A model generated the notes under the pieces. That model was not told the origin of the DNA, made no database searches, and saw only the letters and a list, made by a program, of their open reading frames with translations. This document shows positions 44,621 through 53,147 of a stretch of DNA of 64,000 nucleotides, in pieces (the stretch's first letter is position 1; each line of letters opens with the position of its first letter). The position numbers and the translations under genes are program-made. Source of the DNA: JBBRYW01 sp038253945 (lineage in GTDB: Bacteria; Actinomycetota; Thermoleophilia; Gaiellales; Gaiellaceae); the NCBI GenBank assembly GCA_038253945.1, contig JBBSGR010000003.1, positions 186,001-250,000 of the forward strand. The letters run 5' to 3'.

Positions 44621-45712
44621 TCAACGCCTGAATGCAGCGGGCGCGGCAAGCATGGCCGCGGCGAGCACAACCCCGCCGCCCACGAAGACGACGCCGTTCC
44701 AGCCCCACGCCTCCCACGCGATTCCCGGCAAGTAGGCGCCGAGTAGCCCGGAGAGGTAGTACGAGCTGAAGTACAGGGCACTCGCCGCGCCGCGATCTGT
44801 CCGGGCCGCTGCGAAGACGCCCACCTGAGCCGCCGTCGCGCCGGTGAACATCGCCATCGTCAGCAGTGCGAGGCCGGGGACCAGCGTGACCATGCCGTCC
44901 GGCAGGGAGAGCAGCAGGCCTGCAACCGCCACCAGCAGCGCCCCGAGCAGCAAGCGTAGCCAACCCACCCGATCGGCAAGGCGGCCGGCCACGGGGCCGG
45001 CGGCTCCGAACAGCCACAGGAGGAAGATCAGGCCGCGTGCAGCTGCCCCCAGCGAGAACGGCGGCGCCTCCAAGCGGAAGGTGATGTAGGAGAAGACACC
45101 GACGAAGCTGAAGAAGAGCGCGCTGCCACTGAATGCGGTACGGAGCAGCGCGACATTTCGAAGGTGGCGACCGATTCCTTGCAGACGCGGCTCCTCACGG
45201 GTGGCGGCGGGCACGTCCGGAAGCGTGTGGTACATCACGAGCGCGGCAGCGAGCGGCAGCACCGCAAGGGCGCCGATCGCAGAGCGCCACCCGATCCAGC
45301 TCGCGAGCAGCGCGACGCCGACGCGACCGATGAGGCCACCCGCCACGAGCGACGAGACGTAGTAGCCCATGGCGAGGCCACCGAGGCGAGGAGCGAACGC
45401 CTCCATCACGTACGGGACGCCGACCGTGAGCAAGCCCGGCATGCACAGACCCTGGGCCGCGCGGGCGGCGAGTAGCGCCGCAAAGGTCGGGGCGACTGCG
45501 GCGGCGATCGTCGGCGGGACGAGGAGAACGCTCGCGACGAGGAGGGAGCGCCGGCGTCCATACCGGTCGGAGAGCGGGCCCCAGAGCCAGGCGCCCACAG
45601 CCACGGCGAGCATGACGCTCGAGATCGTGAGTCCGGCGCGCGGCGGGCTGACGGCGAATGCAGAGCCGATCTCGGGCAGGATCGCCTGCGTCGAGTACAT
45701 CGTCGCGAACAT
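44621..45712 (-). CDS. MFS transporter (YnfM/bacilysin-exporter-like)
   Basis: 363 residues from the first ATG. MFS signature after helix 2 (LWGPLSDRYGRRRSLLVASVLL), RAAQGLCMPGLLTVGVPYVMEAFAP and an internal GPVAGRLADRVGWLRLLLGAL mark the two halves. The in-frame sequence upstream (GLAGFLIGAAGMFATMYSTQ) reads like the missing first helix, but only CTG codons could start it before an in-frame TAG at 45791-45793. So either the start is CTG or the gene begins with a shortened helix. Substrate unknown. Confidence 0.82.
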   Translation of the reverse strand: MFATMYSTQAILPEIGSAFAVSPPRAGLTISSVMLAVAVGAWLWGPLSDRYGRRRSLLVASVLLVPPTIAAAVAPTFAALLAARAAQGLCMPGLLTVGVPYVMEAFAPRLGGLAMGYYVSSLVAGGLIGRVGVALLASWIGWRSAIGALAVLPLAAALVMYHTLPDVPAATREEPRLQGIGRHLRNVALLRTAFSGSALFFSFVGVFSYITFRLEAPPFSLGAAARGLIFLLWLFGAAGPVAGRLADRVGWLRLLLGALLVAVAGLLLSLPDGMVTLVPGLALLTMAMFTGATAAQVGVFAAARTDRGAASALYFSSYYLSGLLGAYLPGIAWEAWGWNGVVFVGGGVVLAAAMLAAPAAFRR

Positions 45713-45790
45713 GCCGGCGGCGCCGATCAGGAAGCCGGCGAGGCCGCTGGCACCTTCAGGCGGCGACGAGCGGGCGATCAGTCGCGCGGG

Positions 45791-45958
45791 CTACTCGGCG
45801 GCGGCCGGCGGGTCGGAGACGCCCCGCGGCGAGGCACGAAGACGGGCCGTCTCGGCGCCGCTCGCTCGGGCGCGCTCGCCCGACTCGAGCGCGCCGCTCT
45901 CGTCGAGAACCTCACGCCTGACGACCGCGCCGAGCTGCTGAGGGGGCAGTCCGGCCAT
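45791..45958 (-). CDS. Possible small open frame upstream of the MFS gene
   Basis: 55 codons from ATG to TAG, helical and charged (QLGAVVRREVLDESGALESGERARASGAETARLR). It lies between the decayed alaS-tail region and the MFS transporter, in frame with the latter. No homology recognised and no ribosome-binding site visible; it may be non-coding. Confidence 0.25.
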   Translation of the reverse strand: MAGLPPQQLGAVVRREVLDESGALESGERARASGAETARLRASPRGVSDPPAAAE

Positions 45959-46016
45959 CGAAGATTCTCATTCCAGCGGCGTCGCGTTCCTAAACCGCCA
46001 TCGCTGGACTCGAAGG

Positions 46017-46245
46017 TCAAGCTCCCAGCCGCTCGACGAGGGCCTGCTCGGCGGCCGCGAGCGCCTCCGACAGCTTCTCCGGGTCGCGGCCGCCCGCGCG
46101 CGCCATCGTCGGCCGGCCTCCGCCGCCGCCGACGAGCGCCGCCGTCTTGACGACGTCCGCCGCGCTGACGCGCTCCGCGACACTCGGGTCGAGGTTGGTA
46201 ACAAGGTGAACGCGCCCGTTGTCCCGCGCGCCACCGTAGTAGACG
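46017..46245 (-). pseudogene. Duplicated 3' end of alaS (fragment)
   Basis: About 225 bases closely match the alaS 3' end at 46835-47063, with scattered substitutions and short in-frame losses. The translation shares VAERVSAADVVKTA, GGRPTMARAGGRDPEKL and SEALAAAEQALVE with AlaS and keeps the same stop. Upstream of about 46245 the similarity ends. This is the C-terminal DHHA1 end only and has no function on its own. Confidence 0.85.
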
Positions 46246-46521
46246 GCGAGCACCCTGCTCAGGGCGGATTGTAACGCCGACCCACCCGGTCGCCGGCACC
46301 GCCTTCCGAAGACACGGACGGCCTGCTCGGCGCAGTGGGCATACGTCCGGCCGGGAGCGTCCCCGCTACGTGCTGGATCATTCGGTCGCCTCCTCCGGCT
46401 CGTAGGGGCCTGCTGCAGCGCCAATGGATTAGGTCGCGATGCTAGGGCTGAGAGGGCTCGCTGTGGCTTCAATACCTCATCTTCCGGCCAACTCTCTTCA
46501 AAGTTGTTGCGTGACCGGCGC

Positions 46522-46785
46522 TTATCCGCACGAGCGAGGCGGTGTCTGTGTATCTGTCGAGTTCGGCGGAGCGATTCCGGGAACATCCGTGGATCCCAGC
46601 TGTGTGCCTGAATTGTCGAGTGCGACGAGCTCCGTAGGCTGTTCACCTCTAGTCAGCTGATCAGATGACAGTCGTAGGACGAACGCTCCGGTCTTCGTGA
46701 TGGGCACGATGCGATCGTGGCAGTTCGAGAAATTCGCTCGTAGGCGCGATACGTCGGATCTCGACTGACCGAGCACGAAGCCCAC
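46522..46785 (-). pseudogene. C-terminal remnant of an unidentified protein
   Basis: The frame ending at 46522 reads like real protein for about 85 residues (VGFVLGQSRSDVSRLRANFS, DRIVPITKTGAFVLRLS, PTELVALDNSGTQLGSTDVPG). Its upstream part runs straight into the alaS 3' end and has no matching N-terminus or start. Base composition is lower in GC than its neighbours. Not assignable to a family. The rest of 46245-46830 shows nothing I can interpret. Confidence 0.4.
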
Positions 46786-46834
46786 GGCCTGAGGGCATCG
46801 CGCTCGGCGAAGGCTTGCAGGGCGGCTCGAACGG

Positions 46835-49387
46835 TCAGGCGCCGAGGCCTTCGACGAGAGCCCGCTCGGCGGCCGCGAGCGCCTCCGACAGCTTCTCCGG
46901 GTCGCGGCCGCCCGCGCGCGCCATCGTCGGCCGGCCTCCGCCGCCGCCGCCGACGAGCGCCGCCGCCGTCTTGACGACGTCCGCCGCGCTGACGCGCTCT
47001 GCGACACTCGGGTCGAAGTTGGCAACCAGGTGGACGCGCCCGTCCTCCCGGGCGCCGAGCACGACCGCAGCCGGACTGCGCCGCTGCTTCTCGCGGTCGG
47101 AGACCTCGAGCACCTGGTCGGCGTCGGCGTCACGCAGCTCCGCGACGAAGACGTTGACGCCGCCCACCTCCCGCTCACGCTGATCCGTCAGCTCGAGTGC
47201 CCGTCCAGGCTCCGCAGTCGGCTTCCGGGCTTCCTTCCGCACCCGCTCCAGCTCGACGCGAAGCTGAGCCGCCTCGGCGGCCCGCTCGTGCAGCAGCGCG
47301 AATGCCCCGCCGGAAGTCACCGCTTCGATCCTGCGCGCGCCTGCACCGACGGATCCCTCGGAGAGGATCGCGAACGGCCCGATCTCGGCGGTCGAGCGGA
47401 CGTGCGTTCCGCCGCACAGCTCCCGGGTGAAGTCGGGAACCTCGATCACGCGGACCTCGTCGCCGTACTTCTCGCCGAAGAGCATCGTCGCGCCGAGCTT
47501 CCGCGCCTCGTCGATCGGCACGACGAACGCGCGCACCGGCAGGTTCTGGAACACCCGCTCGTTGACCCGCCGCTCGACCTCCTCGCGCTCCTCCGCCGTG
47601 AGCGCCTCACCGTGGGTGAAGTCGAAGCGCAGCTTGTCGGGGCGGACCGCGGATCCGGCTTGCCGCACGTGCTCGCCGAGCACGTCGCGAAGCGCTCGGT
47701 GCAGGAGATGCGTGGCGGTGTGGTTCGCCATCGTCGGGAAGCGGACGCTCCACCGCACGACGGCGCGAACGCGATCCTCCGCCGAGAACCCCTCGCCGCT
47801 GAACAGGAGCGCCTGATCGTCCTCGAAGCGATAGGCCGCCTGCAGGTCGGCGCGCGCGCCCGTCTGCTCGCTCTCGATGAACCCGGCGTCGGTCACCTGG
47901 CCGCCGCCTTCCGGATAGAACGGCGAGTCCCGGAGCTTGGCGAGGAAGAGGCCGTCCTCGACCGGCTCGAGCGCACCGATCTGGGTGAGCGCCTCGATCT
48001 TCTCGTAGCCGACGAAGTCCGTCCGGAAGCCCGCGCCGAGCGCGAAATCCGCAGCACGCCTATTGTCGCGCGAGATCGCGGCGCGCGAACGCTGGCGCTG
48101 CTCGGCCATCAGCCGTGTGAACTCCTCCACGTCGACGCCGAGCCCGCGCTCTCGCGCGAGCTCCTGGGTCAGCTCGAGCGGGAAGCCGAAGGTGTCGTGG
48201 AGCTTGAACGCAGCCTCGCCCGCGATGTCGCTGCCGCGCTCGGCGATCTCCTCGAAGAGCCGCAGGCCGCGGGCCAGCGTCTCCGAGAAGCGCTCCTCCT
48301 CGGCCGTCAGGATGCGGTGGATCTCGGATCGGTGCTCCTCCAGTTCGGGATACCCGCCGGCCATCTGCTCGATCACGACGTCCGCGAGCCTCCCGAGGAA
48401 CGGCGACTCGAGCCCGAGCCGGCCCGCCTGCTGCACTGCACGCCGCACGATCCGCCGCATCACATAGCCGCGGCCCTCGTTCGACGGCGACACGCCGTCG
48501 GCTGCGAGGAAGGTCATCCCGCGCCCGTGGTCGGCGAGGATTCGGTGCGCCTTCGCCGCGTCGGCCGACTCGCCGGAGCCGACACCGCTCTCCTCCTCGA
48601 GCCAGCGCATGATCGCCTGGTAGCCGTCCGTCTCGTAGACGGAGATCACGCCCTGTAGCACCGCGGCGGCGCGCTCCAGACCCATGCCCGTGTCGATGTT
48701 CTGCTTCGGCAGCGGCGTCAACGTCCCGTCGGAGTGCAGCTCGAACTCCATGAAGACGAGGTTCCAGAACTCGAGGAAGCGCTCGCACCTCGTACACGCG
48801 GGCGCGCAGTCGAGCTGCCCGCAGCCGTGCTCCTCGCCGCGGTCGTAGTACAGCTCCGAGTCCGGCCCGCAGGGCCCGGGGCCGCCGACCGACCAGAAGT
48901 TCTCGGTCCGCGGCAGCCGGACGATCCGCTCCGCCGGTTGCCCGATCGCCTCCCAGGCGCGGATCGCAACCTCGTCCGGGCCGAGACCAAGCTCGGGATC
49001 GCCCGCGAACACGCTCACCCAGAGGTTGTCCAGCTCGATTCGCATGTGCTCGGTCAGGAATTCCCAGGCGAGCTCGATCGCGCCTTCCTTGAAGTACCGG
49101 CCGAACGAAAAGTTGCCGAGCATCTCGAAGAAGGTCAGGTGGGACCCATCGAGGCCGACCTCGTCGATGTCCGGGGTGCGGAAGCACTTCTGTGCGGTCG
49201 TGAGCAGCGGGGCCGGCGGCTGCTCGCGGCCGAGGAAGAACGGCATCAGCGGCTGCATGCCGGCGCTGTTCAGGAGCGTCGAGCGGTCGTCCGCCCTCGG
49301 AATGAGTGACCACGACGGATGGTAGGCATGCCCCTTCGACTCGAAGAAAGCGCGATACCCCGCCCGCAACTCGGCCGTCGTCTTCAT
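46835..49387 (-). CDS. alaS: Alanyl-tRNA synthetase
   Basis: 850 residues, full length. Class II core: MKTTAELRAGYRAFFESKGH, STLLNSAGMQPLMPFFLG, QKCFRTPDIDEVGLDGSHLTFFEMLGNFSFG. Editing domain: ANHTATHLLHRALRDVLG and CGGTHV (zinc ligands). The C-terminal DHHA1/oligomerisation domain has GGRPTMARAGG. The ATG at 49387 fits the family start. A -10-like TACAAT (49399-49394) ends 6 bases upstream with CTGCCA 16 bases before it, suggesting leaderless transcription. Its 3' end is partly duplicated downstream. Confidence 0.96.
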   Translation of the reverse strand: MKTTAELRAGYRAFFESKGHAYHPSWSLIPRADDRSTLLNSAGMQPLMPFFLGREQPPAPLLTTAQKCFRTPDIDEVGLDGSHLTFFEMLGNFSFGRYFKEGAIELAWEFLTEHMRIELDNLWVSVFAGDPELGLGPDEVAIRAWEAIGQPAERIVRLPRTENFWSVGGPGPCGPDSELYYDRGEEHGCGQLDCAPACTRCERFLEFWNLVFMEFELHSDGTLTPLPKQNIDTGMGLERAAAVLQGVISVYETDGYQAIMRWLEEESGVGSGESADAAKAHRILADHGRGMTFLAADGVSPSNEGRGYVMRRIVRRAVQQAGRLGLESPFLGRLADVVIEQMAGGYPELEEHRSEIHRILTAEEERFSETLARGLRLFEEIAERGSDIAGEAAFKLHDTFGFPLELTQELARERGLGVDVEEFTRLMAEQRQRSRAAISRDNRRAADFALGAGFRTDFVGYEKIEALTQIGALEPVEDGLFLAKLRDSPFYPEGGGQVTDAGFIESEQTGARADLQAAYRFEDDQALLFSGEGFSAEDRVRAVVRWSVRFPTMANHTATHLLHRALRDVLGEHVRQAGSAVRPDKLRFDFTHGEALTAEEREEVERRVNERVFQNLPVRAFVVPIDEARKLGATMLFGEKYGDEVRVIEVPDFTRELCGGTHVRSTAEIGPFAILSEGSVGAGARRIEAVTSGGAFALLHERAAEAAQLRVELERVRKEARKPTAEPGRALELTDQREREVGGVNVFVAELRDADADQVLEVSDREKQRRSPAAVVLGAREDGRVHLVANFDPSVAERVSAADVVKTAAALVGGGGGGRPTMARAGGRDPEKLSEALAAAERALVEGLGA

Positions 49388-49393
49388 GGAGAG

Positions 49394-49421
49394 ATTGTAC
49401 GGAGGTGTTGCGCGCTGGCAG
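49394..49421 (-). promoter_or_regulatory. Candidate leaderless promoter of alaS
   Basis: CTGCCA (49421-49416), a 16-base spacer, TACAAT (49399-49394) and the ATG 6 bases later. No ribosome-binding site lies between. Confidence 0.45.
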
Positions 49422-49430
49422 GATTCGCCG

Positions 49431-49877
49431 ATGCGCCGTGCGATCCCAATCGCCCTCACCCTCGCGCTAGCGGCGGCCGGGATCGCCGGCGCCTCTCGAG
49501 CAGCGCCTCGCACCTATACGCCCCGGCAAGTGAAGAGCGCCTTCCACGCCCGAACCGGCATTTTTCTCGTCCGTTTCGGCGCTGCGTCAACCCGCGACGT
49601 GACCTCACTCCGCACGCTGCCCCACCGGACCGCGCGATTCGGCGACTTCCAGCTCTTCGTCTTCCGGCCGGCGGCGATCGCGCGCATGCGCAAGGCCTTC
49701 ACGCACGGTGTCAAGCCGGACGGCCAGCACATCTACTGGGTACCGGACCAGGCGGGTGGTCAGATCGCGCTGACGCTGCACGGGGGAAACCTCGCCCTCG
49801 GTTGGTTCCCGCCAAACGGAGCCCATCTCGTGGATGCGCGCTGGCAGCGGCTGCAGACCGCGATGCGGCGGATTTAG
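49431..49877 (+). CDS. Secreted protein, function unknown
   Basis: 148 residues from ATG at 49431, giving a clean signal peptide (MRRAIPIALTLALAAAGIAGASRAA). The mature part has YTPRQVKSAFHARTGIFLVRF, FGDFQLFVFRPAAIARMRKAF and a C-terminal ALGWFPPNGAHLVDARWQRLQTAM. This looks like a small globular extracytoplasmic domain. It is divergent from alaS with 43 bases between starts. No family recognised. Confidence 0.65.
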   Translation: MRRAIPIALTLALAAAGIAGASRAAPRTYTPRQVKSAFHARTGIFLVRFGAASTRDVTSLRTLPHRTARFGDFQLFVFRPAAIARMRKAFTHGVKPDGQHIYWVPDQAGGQIALTLHGGNLALGWFPPNGAHLVDARWQRLQTAMRRI

Positions 49878-50482
49878 GCCGTCTGCCGCCGGTAGAGCAG
49901 GATCGCCAGCACGGGCACGAGGGGCACCAGCGCCAGGAACGACACCCAGGGGACGGGGGTGACGGACACGACCGCCAGCACGACGGACACCCAGCCGATC
50001 CATGTCGGCAGGCCCCCGTGATGAAGCACCGAGATGCCGACTGACAGGAGCATCAGCGCGTTGCCGACTGCGATCGTCACGAACATGTCGGCCGTGTTGA
50101 GCACGTTGAGCGTCTGCGTCACCGCCGCCGGAACATCGCCGGCCGAGTCCTGGGCGGCGAGACCGAAGCCCGCATAGACGGTCAGCCCGACCGCGAGGAT
50201 CACGGTGCCGGCGAAGGCGGTCGACGGGAGAATGCTCCGGCCTCCCCCGGGGCGGCGCAGGGCCTGTCGCAGGCTGGCGCCGAACCAGACGAAAGCCACC
50301 GCCGCAAGCTCGAACAGGGTCGAGGCGACCCGCTGCACCGTGGCGTTGTCGCGGTAGTAGGAGACGACCTTCTGGGCCGGGTCGTCGCTGCTCGGTGTGC
50401 TACCTGTGACGATGAACTCCGCGAGCAGCAAGGCGACGGCAACCACTCCCGCGAACGGGGCGAGGCGTTCCAAACGGCTCAT
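49874..50482 (-). CDS. Integral membrane protein, function unknown
   Basis: About 202 residues from ATG at 50482, with five to six membrane helices (LAPFAGVVAVALLLAEFIVTG, VASTLFELAAVAFVWFGASL, AFAGTVILAVGLTVYAGFGLAA, ADMFVTIAVGNALMLLSVGISVL, FLALVPLVPVLAILLYRR). The first loop includes DPAQKVVSYYRDNATVQR, seen in DUF4386-like membrane proteins, but the match is only by impression. It overlaps the convergent secreted-protein gene by 4 bases. The 170 bases upstream hold no recognisable feature. Confidence 0.65.
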   Translation of the reverse strand: MSRLERLAPFAGVVAVALLLAEFIVTGSTPSSDDPAQKVVSYYRDNATVQRVASTLFELAAVAFVWFGASLRQALRRPGGGRSILPSTAFAGTVILAVGLTVYAGFGLAAQDSAGDVPAAVTQTLNVLNTADMFVTIAVGNALMLLSVGISVLHHGGLPTWIGWVSVVLAVVSVTPVPWVSFLALVPLVPVLAILLYRRQTA

Positions 50483-50651
50483 GCGAGGCTCCGTCACGCT
50501 TTGACGCGATTTCAAGGGATCCTCTCGGTCGGCGGAGCTGGGTGTCAATTCGCCGAATGGAACCAAGATGGAAGCTTCGAAGTCCCGGGGGCGCTCGACC
50601 CCCACAACGTCTTCTCACTCAACCAGGACATCCCCCGAGCATGACGTCGGG

Positions 50652-51428
50652 CTAGCGAGTCTCAGCCCGCACCGGCTCGGTCTCCTCGAAGTCGATCTCC
50701 TCGCGGATCTTCTCGAGCGAGCGGCGGATCAGCCGGGAGACGTGCATCTGAGAGATTCCAACCTCCTGGGCTATCTGCGACTGCGTCAACCCCTTGAAGA
50801 AGCGGAGATGGAGAATCATGCGCTCGCGCTCGTCGAGAGCCCGCAGCCCCGGCTCCAGAACGGCCCACTCCTCCGAGATCTCGTACCGCGGCTCTTCTGT
50901 GCCGAGCGAGTCGAGCGGGTCGAGGTCGCCGTCCTCGTCGCCGTCTCCTCCGCCCGCCGAGAGGGAGACCGAGCTGTAGGCTCGCCCGCTCTCGAGCGCC
51001 TCCAGCACCTCCTCCTCGTTCGCGCCGGCCGCCTCGGCCAGCTCCGCGATCGTCGGCGAGCGGCCGAGCTGGACGGTCAACGTCTCGACCAGGCGCGAGA
51101 GCTGGACGTTCAGCTCCTGGAGGCCGCGCGGAACCCGAACCGACCACCCCTTGTCGCGGAAGTGCCGCTTGATCTCGCCGATGATGTTCGGCGTCGCGTA
51201 GGTCGTGAGCTCGACGCCCCGGTTCAGGTCGAAGCGGTCGATCGCCTTGATCAGGCCAATCGCGCCGATCTGCATCAGATCCTCGAGCTGCTCGCCGCGG
51301 TAGCTGTAGCGGCGCGCCAGAGATCGCACGAGCGACATGTACTGCTCGATCAGCTGCTCGCGCGCGGCGAGGTCGCCCTGCTCGTGGTAGCGGCGCAAGA
51401 GCACCTTCTCGGCTCGCTCCGGCGGCAC
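50652..51428 (-). CDS. RNA polymerase sigma factor, SigB/SigF/SigG family
   Basis: 258 residues from GTG, overlapping the anti-sigma stop by one base (TAGTG). Region 2 has QYMSLVRSLARRYSYRGEQLEDLMQIGAIGLIKAIDRFD and LTTYATPNIIGEIKRHFRDK. Region 3 has LQELNVQLSRLVETLTVQLGRSPTIAELA. Region 4 has LTQSQIAQEVGISQMHVSRLIRRSLEKIR. This is a general-stress/sporulation type sigma factor. It is encoded directly after an RsbW-like protein, which probably controls it. Confidence 0.92.
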   Translation of the reverse strand: MPPERAEKVLLRRYHEQGDLAAREQLIEQYMSLVRSLARRYSYRGEQLEDLMQIGAIGLIKAIDRFDLNRGVELTTYATPNIIGEIKRHFRDKGWSVRVPRGLQELNVQLSRLVETLTVQLGRSPTIAELAEAAGANEEEVLEALESGRAYSSVSLSAGGGDGDEDGDLDPLDSLGTEEPRYEISEEWAVLEPGLRALDERERMILHLRFFKGLTQSQIAQEVGISQMHVSRLIRRSLEKIREEIDFEETEPVRAETR

Positions 51429-51826
51429 TATGCCGCCCTCTTCGGCACGTCGAGAAGCTTCGTCAGCCGCACCCACTGGCCGTCCGCCTCGTCGGCGAGG
51501 TCGACCCGGTCGGACACCGCTTCGAGAATCCGGCGAAGGCCGACCTCGTCGCCGGGCTCACGCGTCAGCTCCGCGCCAACGCCCTCGCTGAACGGCCCGA
51601 CCGACGTCTCGATCTCGGTCTCGCTCAGACGAAGCGTGATCGTCACGACGGCGGCCGCCTCACGCCGGGCGAGCAGGCTCTCGAGCGCGATGCTCAAGTC
51701 CTCGAGACCCTCGAACGTGACCGGACGGCGAGTGGCGAGACCGCTCAGGACGAGCTGCGCGACGCCGTGGTAGGCGCGATCGCGCGGCATCTCGAGCGTG
51801 ATCTCGTCGACGGTCGGCGCGGCCAC
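51428..51826 (-). CDS. RsbW-like anti-sigma factor (degenerate HATPase)
   Basis: 132 residues from GTG. An overall SpoIIAB/RsbW layout: RAYHGVAQLVLSGLA, LEDLSIALESLLARR, AAVVTITLRLSETEIETSVGPF, and PGDEVGLRRILEAVSDRVDL. The N-box Asn of active kinases is missing (ALESLLAR) and the Gly-rich lid is weak, so kinase activity is doubtful; it may bind the sigma factor without phosphorylating an antagonist. A -10-like TAGGAT (51839-51834) precedes the GTG by 7 bases. Confidence 0.75.
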   Translation of the reverse strand: MAAPTVDEITLEMPRDRAYHGVAQLVLSGLATRRPVTFEGLEDLSIALESLLARREAAAVVTITLRLSETEIETSVGPFSEGVGAELTREPGDEVGLRRILEAVSDRVDLADEADGQWVRLTKLLDVPKRAA

Positions 51827-51836
51827 CGAGGCGATC

Positions 51837-53093
51837 CTAAGCGCTCGCGGAGCGGATCAGGCCCGCTCCGACGACCACGTCGTCGTCGTAGAGGACCGCA
51901 GCCTGGCCGAGAGCCACCCCGTACGCCGGCTCGTCGAGGGCGATCGCGAAGCCACGCGTCCGGTGCTCGGCCCTCCCCGGAAGCGCCGGCGAGCGGTACC
52001 GCAGCTTCGCGTCGACCCGGCCGGCGGGCGCGTAGAGACGACCCCTGACGCTGACGCTCCGGCGCGCGAGGGCCTCGCGCGGCCCGACCACGACGCGATT
52101 CGTCGCCGGGGCCGTCGCAATCGCATAGAGGGGGCCCCCGGCCGACACCCCGAGGCCGCGGCGCTGACCGGTCGTGAACCGCCAGAAGCCGTCGTGACGG
52201 CCGAGCTCGCGGCCCCGCTGATCCACGACCGCGCCCGTGCGGGAAGCCAGTCCGCGCCGCTCGAGGAAGCCGCGGTAGTCGCCACCCGCGAGGAAGCACG
52301 CGTCCTGGCTCTCCTGACGCTCCGCGGCGGCCAGCCCAGCACGCGCCGCCTGGGCTCGGGTCTCGCTCTTTCTCTGCTCGCCGAGCGGGAACCACAGCCG
52401 CTCGAGCCGACGCGGGTCGAGGCGCGCGAGCATGTAGGACTGATCCTTGTCGCGGTCGGCGGCCCTGGCGAGCAGGAGCTGTCCACCTCTGTTGACGATG
52501 CGAGCGTAATGACCGGTCGCGAGCCGCGCTGCACCGGCCCGACGGGAGAAGGCGAGCAGGGCCCCAAAGCGGAAGCTGCCGTTGCAGCGAACGCACGGGT
52601 TCGGCGTCTCACCGCGGGCGTAGCCGCGTACGAAGCCCTGCACCACCGACCGCCGGAAGTCGTCGCGTAGATCGAGGGTCACGTGCGGAAGGCGACGGGC
52701 GTGGCAGAGCTCCCGGGCGGCGATGACGGCGGCGGGCGAGCAACAGGCGCGCTCGGCGTCCGGCCCCTCGGGGTCGAGCCACAGCCGCAACGTCACTCCG
52801 ACGGCGTGCTCACCGGCCCGGAGCAGCGTGACGGCGCTGTCGATGCCGCCGCTCATGGCGACCGCAACCCGGTCGGGGTGCGGAGGCGCCCGAAACACGG
52901 GAGCGAGAGCGTTGGCGAGAGCGTCGACCGGGAGCGTCTCACCGCCCACCGCCGCGGCCTCGAGCAGCGTCAGCCCGCGCAGCGAGGCGGAGAGGCCGTC
53001 GGCGTCGGCCTCCACGATCCGGTCGCGGTCGATGCGTAGCCGCACGGAGGCCCAGCTACCACCGCTCGATGAATCCCCCGTTACCTCGATCAC
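51837..53093 (-). CDS. mnmA: tRNA-2-thiouridine synthase MnmA with an N-terminal vestigial domain
   Basis: 418 residues. From about residue 72: PP-loop VAVAMSGGIDSAVTLLRAGEHAVGV, ETPNPCVRCNGSFRFG (catalytic Cys), ATGHYARIV, DKDQSYMLARLDP, ESQDACFLAGGDYRGFL (second Cys), FTTGQRRGLGVS. It thiolates U34 of Glu/Gln/Lys tRNAs. The first 70 residues (SWASVRLRIDRDRIVEADADG onward, AAAVGGETLPVDALANAL) look like a NifU/IscU-type domain that has lost its Cys ligands. A -10-like TAGCCT lies 6 bases upstream of the GTG. Confidence 0.9.
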   Translation of the reverse strand: MIEVTGDSSSGGSWASVRLRIDRDRIVEADADGLSASLRGLTLLEAAAVGGETLPVDALANALAPVFRAPPHPDRVAVAMSGGIDSAVTLLRAGEHAVGVTLRLWLDPEGPDAERACCSPAAVIAARELCHARRLPHVTLDLRDDFRRSVVQGFVRGYARGETPNPCVRCNGSFRFGALLAFSRRAGAARLATGHYARIVNRGGQLLLARAADRDKDQSYMLARLDPRRLERLWFPLGEQRKSETRAQAARAGLAAAERQESQDACFLAGGDYRGFLERRGLASRTGAVVDQRGRELGRHDGFWRFTTGQRRGLGVSAGGPLYAIATAPATNRVVVGPREALARRSVSVRGRLYAPAGRVDAKLRYRSPALPGRAEHRTRGFAIALDEPAYGVALGQAAVLYDDDVVVGAGLIRSASA

Positions 53094-53119
53094 GGAGCCA
53101 GGCTAGCCCAAAGACAGGT

Positions 53120-53147
53120 GCTTCCCCGGCCCGTGGGCCGGGGAAGC
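53120..53147 (-). terminator. Strong GC hairpin at the end of the candidate structured RNA
   Basis: GCTTCCCCGGCCC pairs perfectly with GGGCCGGGGAAGC, leaving a very tight loop. It follows the closing stem of the candidate RNA at 53148-53313 and precedes mnmA. No T-run. Confidence 0.6.

Noticed and set aside
45850..45990. Plus-strand helical frame near 45850-45990 resembling an MgtE-like segment (LVENLTPDDRAELL)
   Set aside because: No start codon, no continuing domain, and the region is flanked by decayed sequence; the likeness is probably chance.
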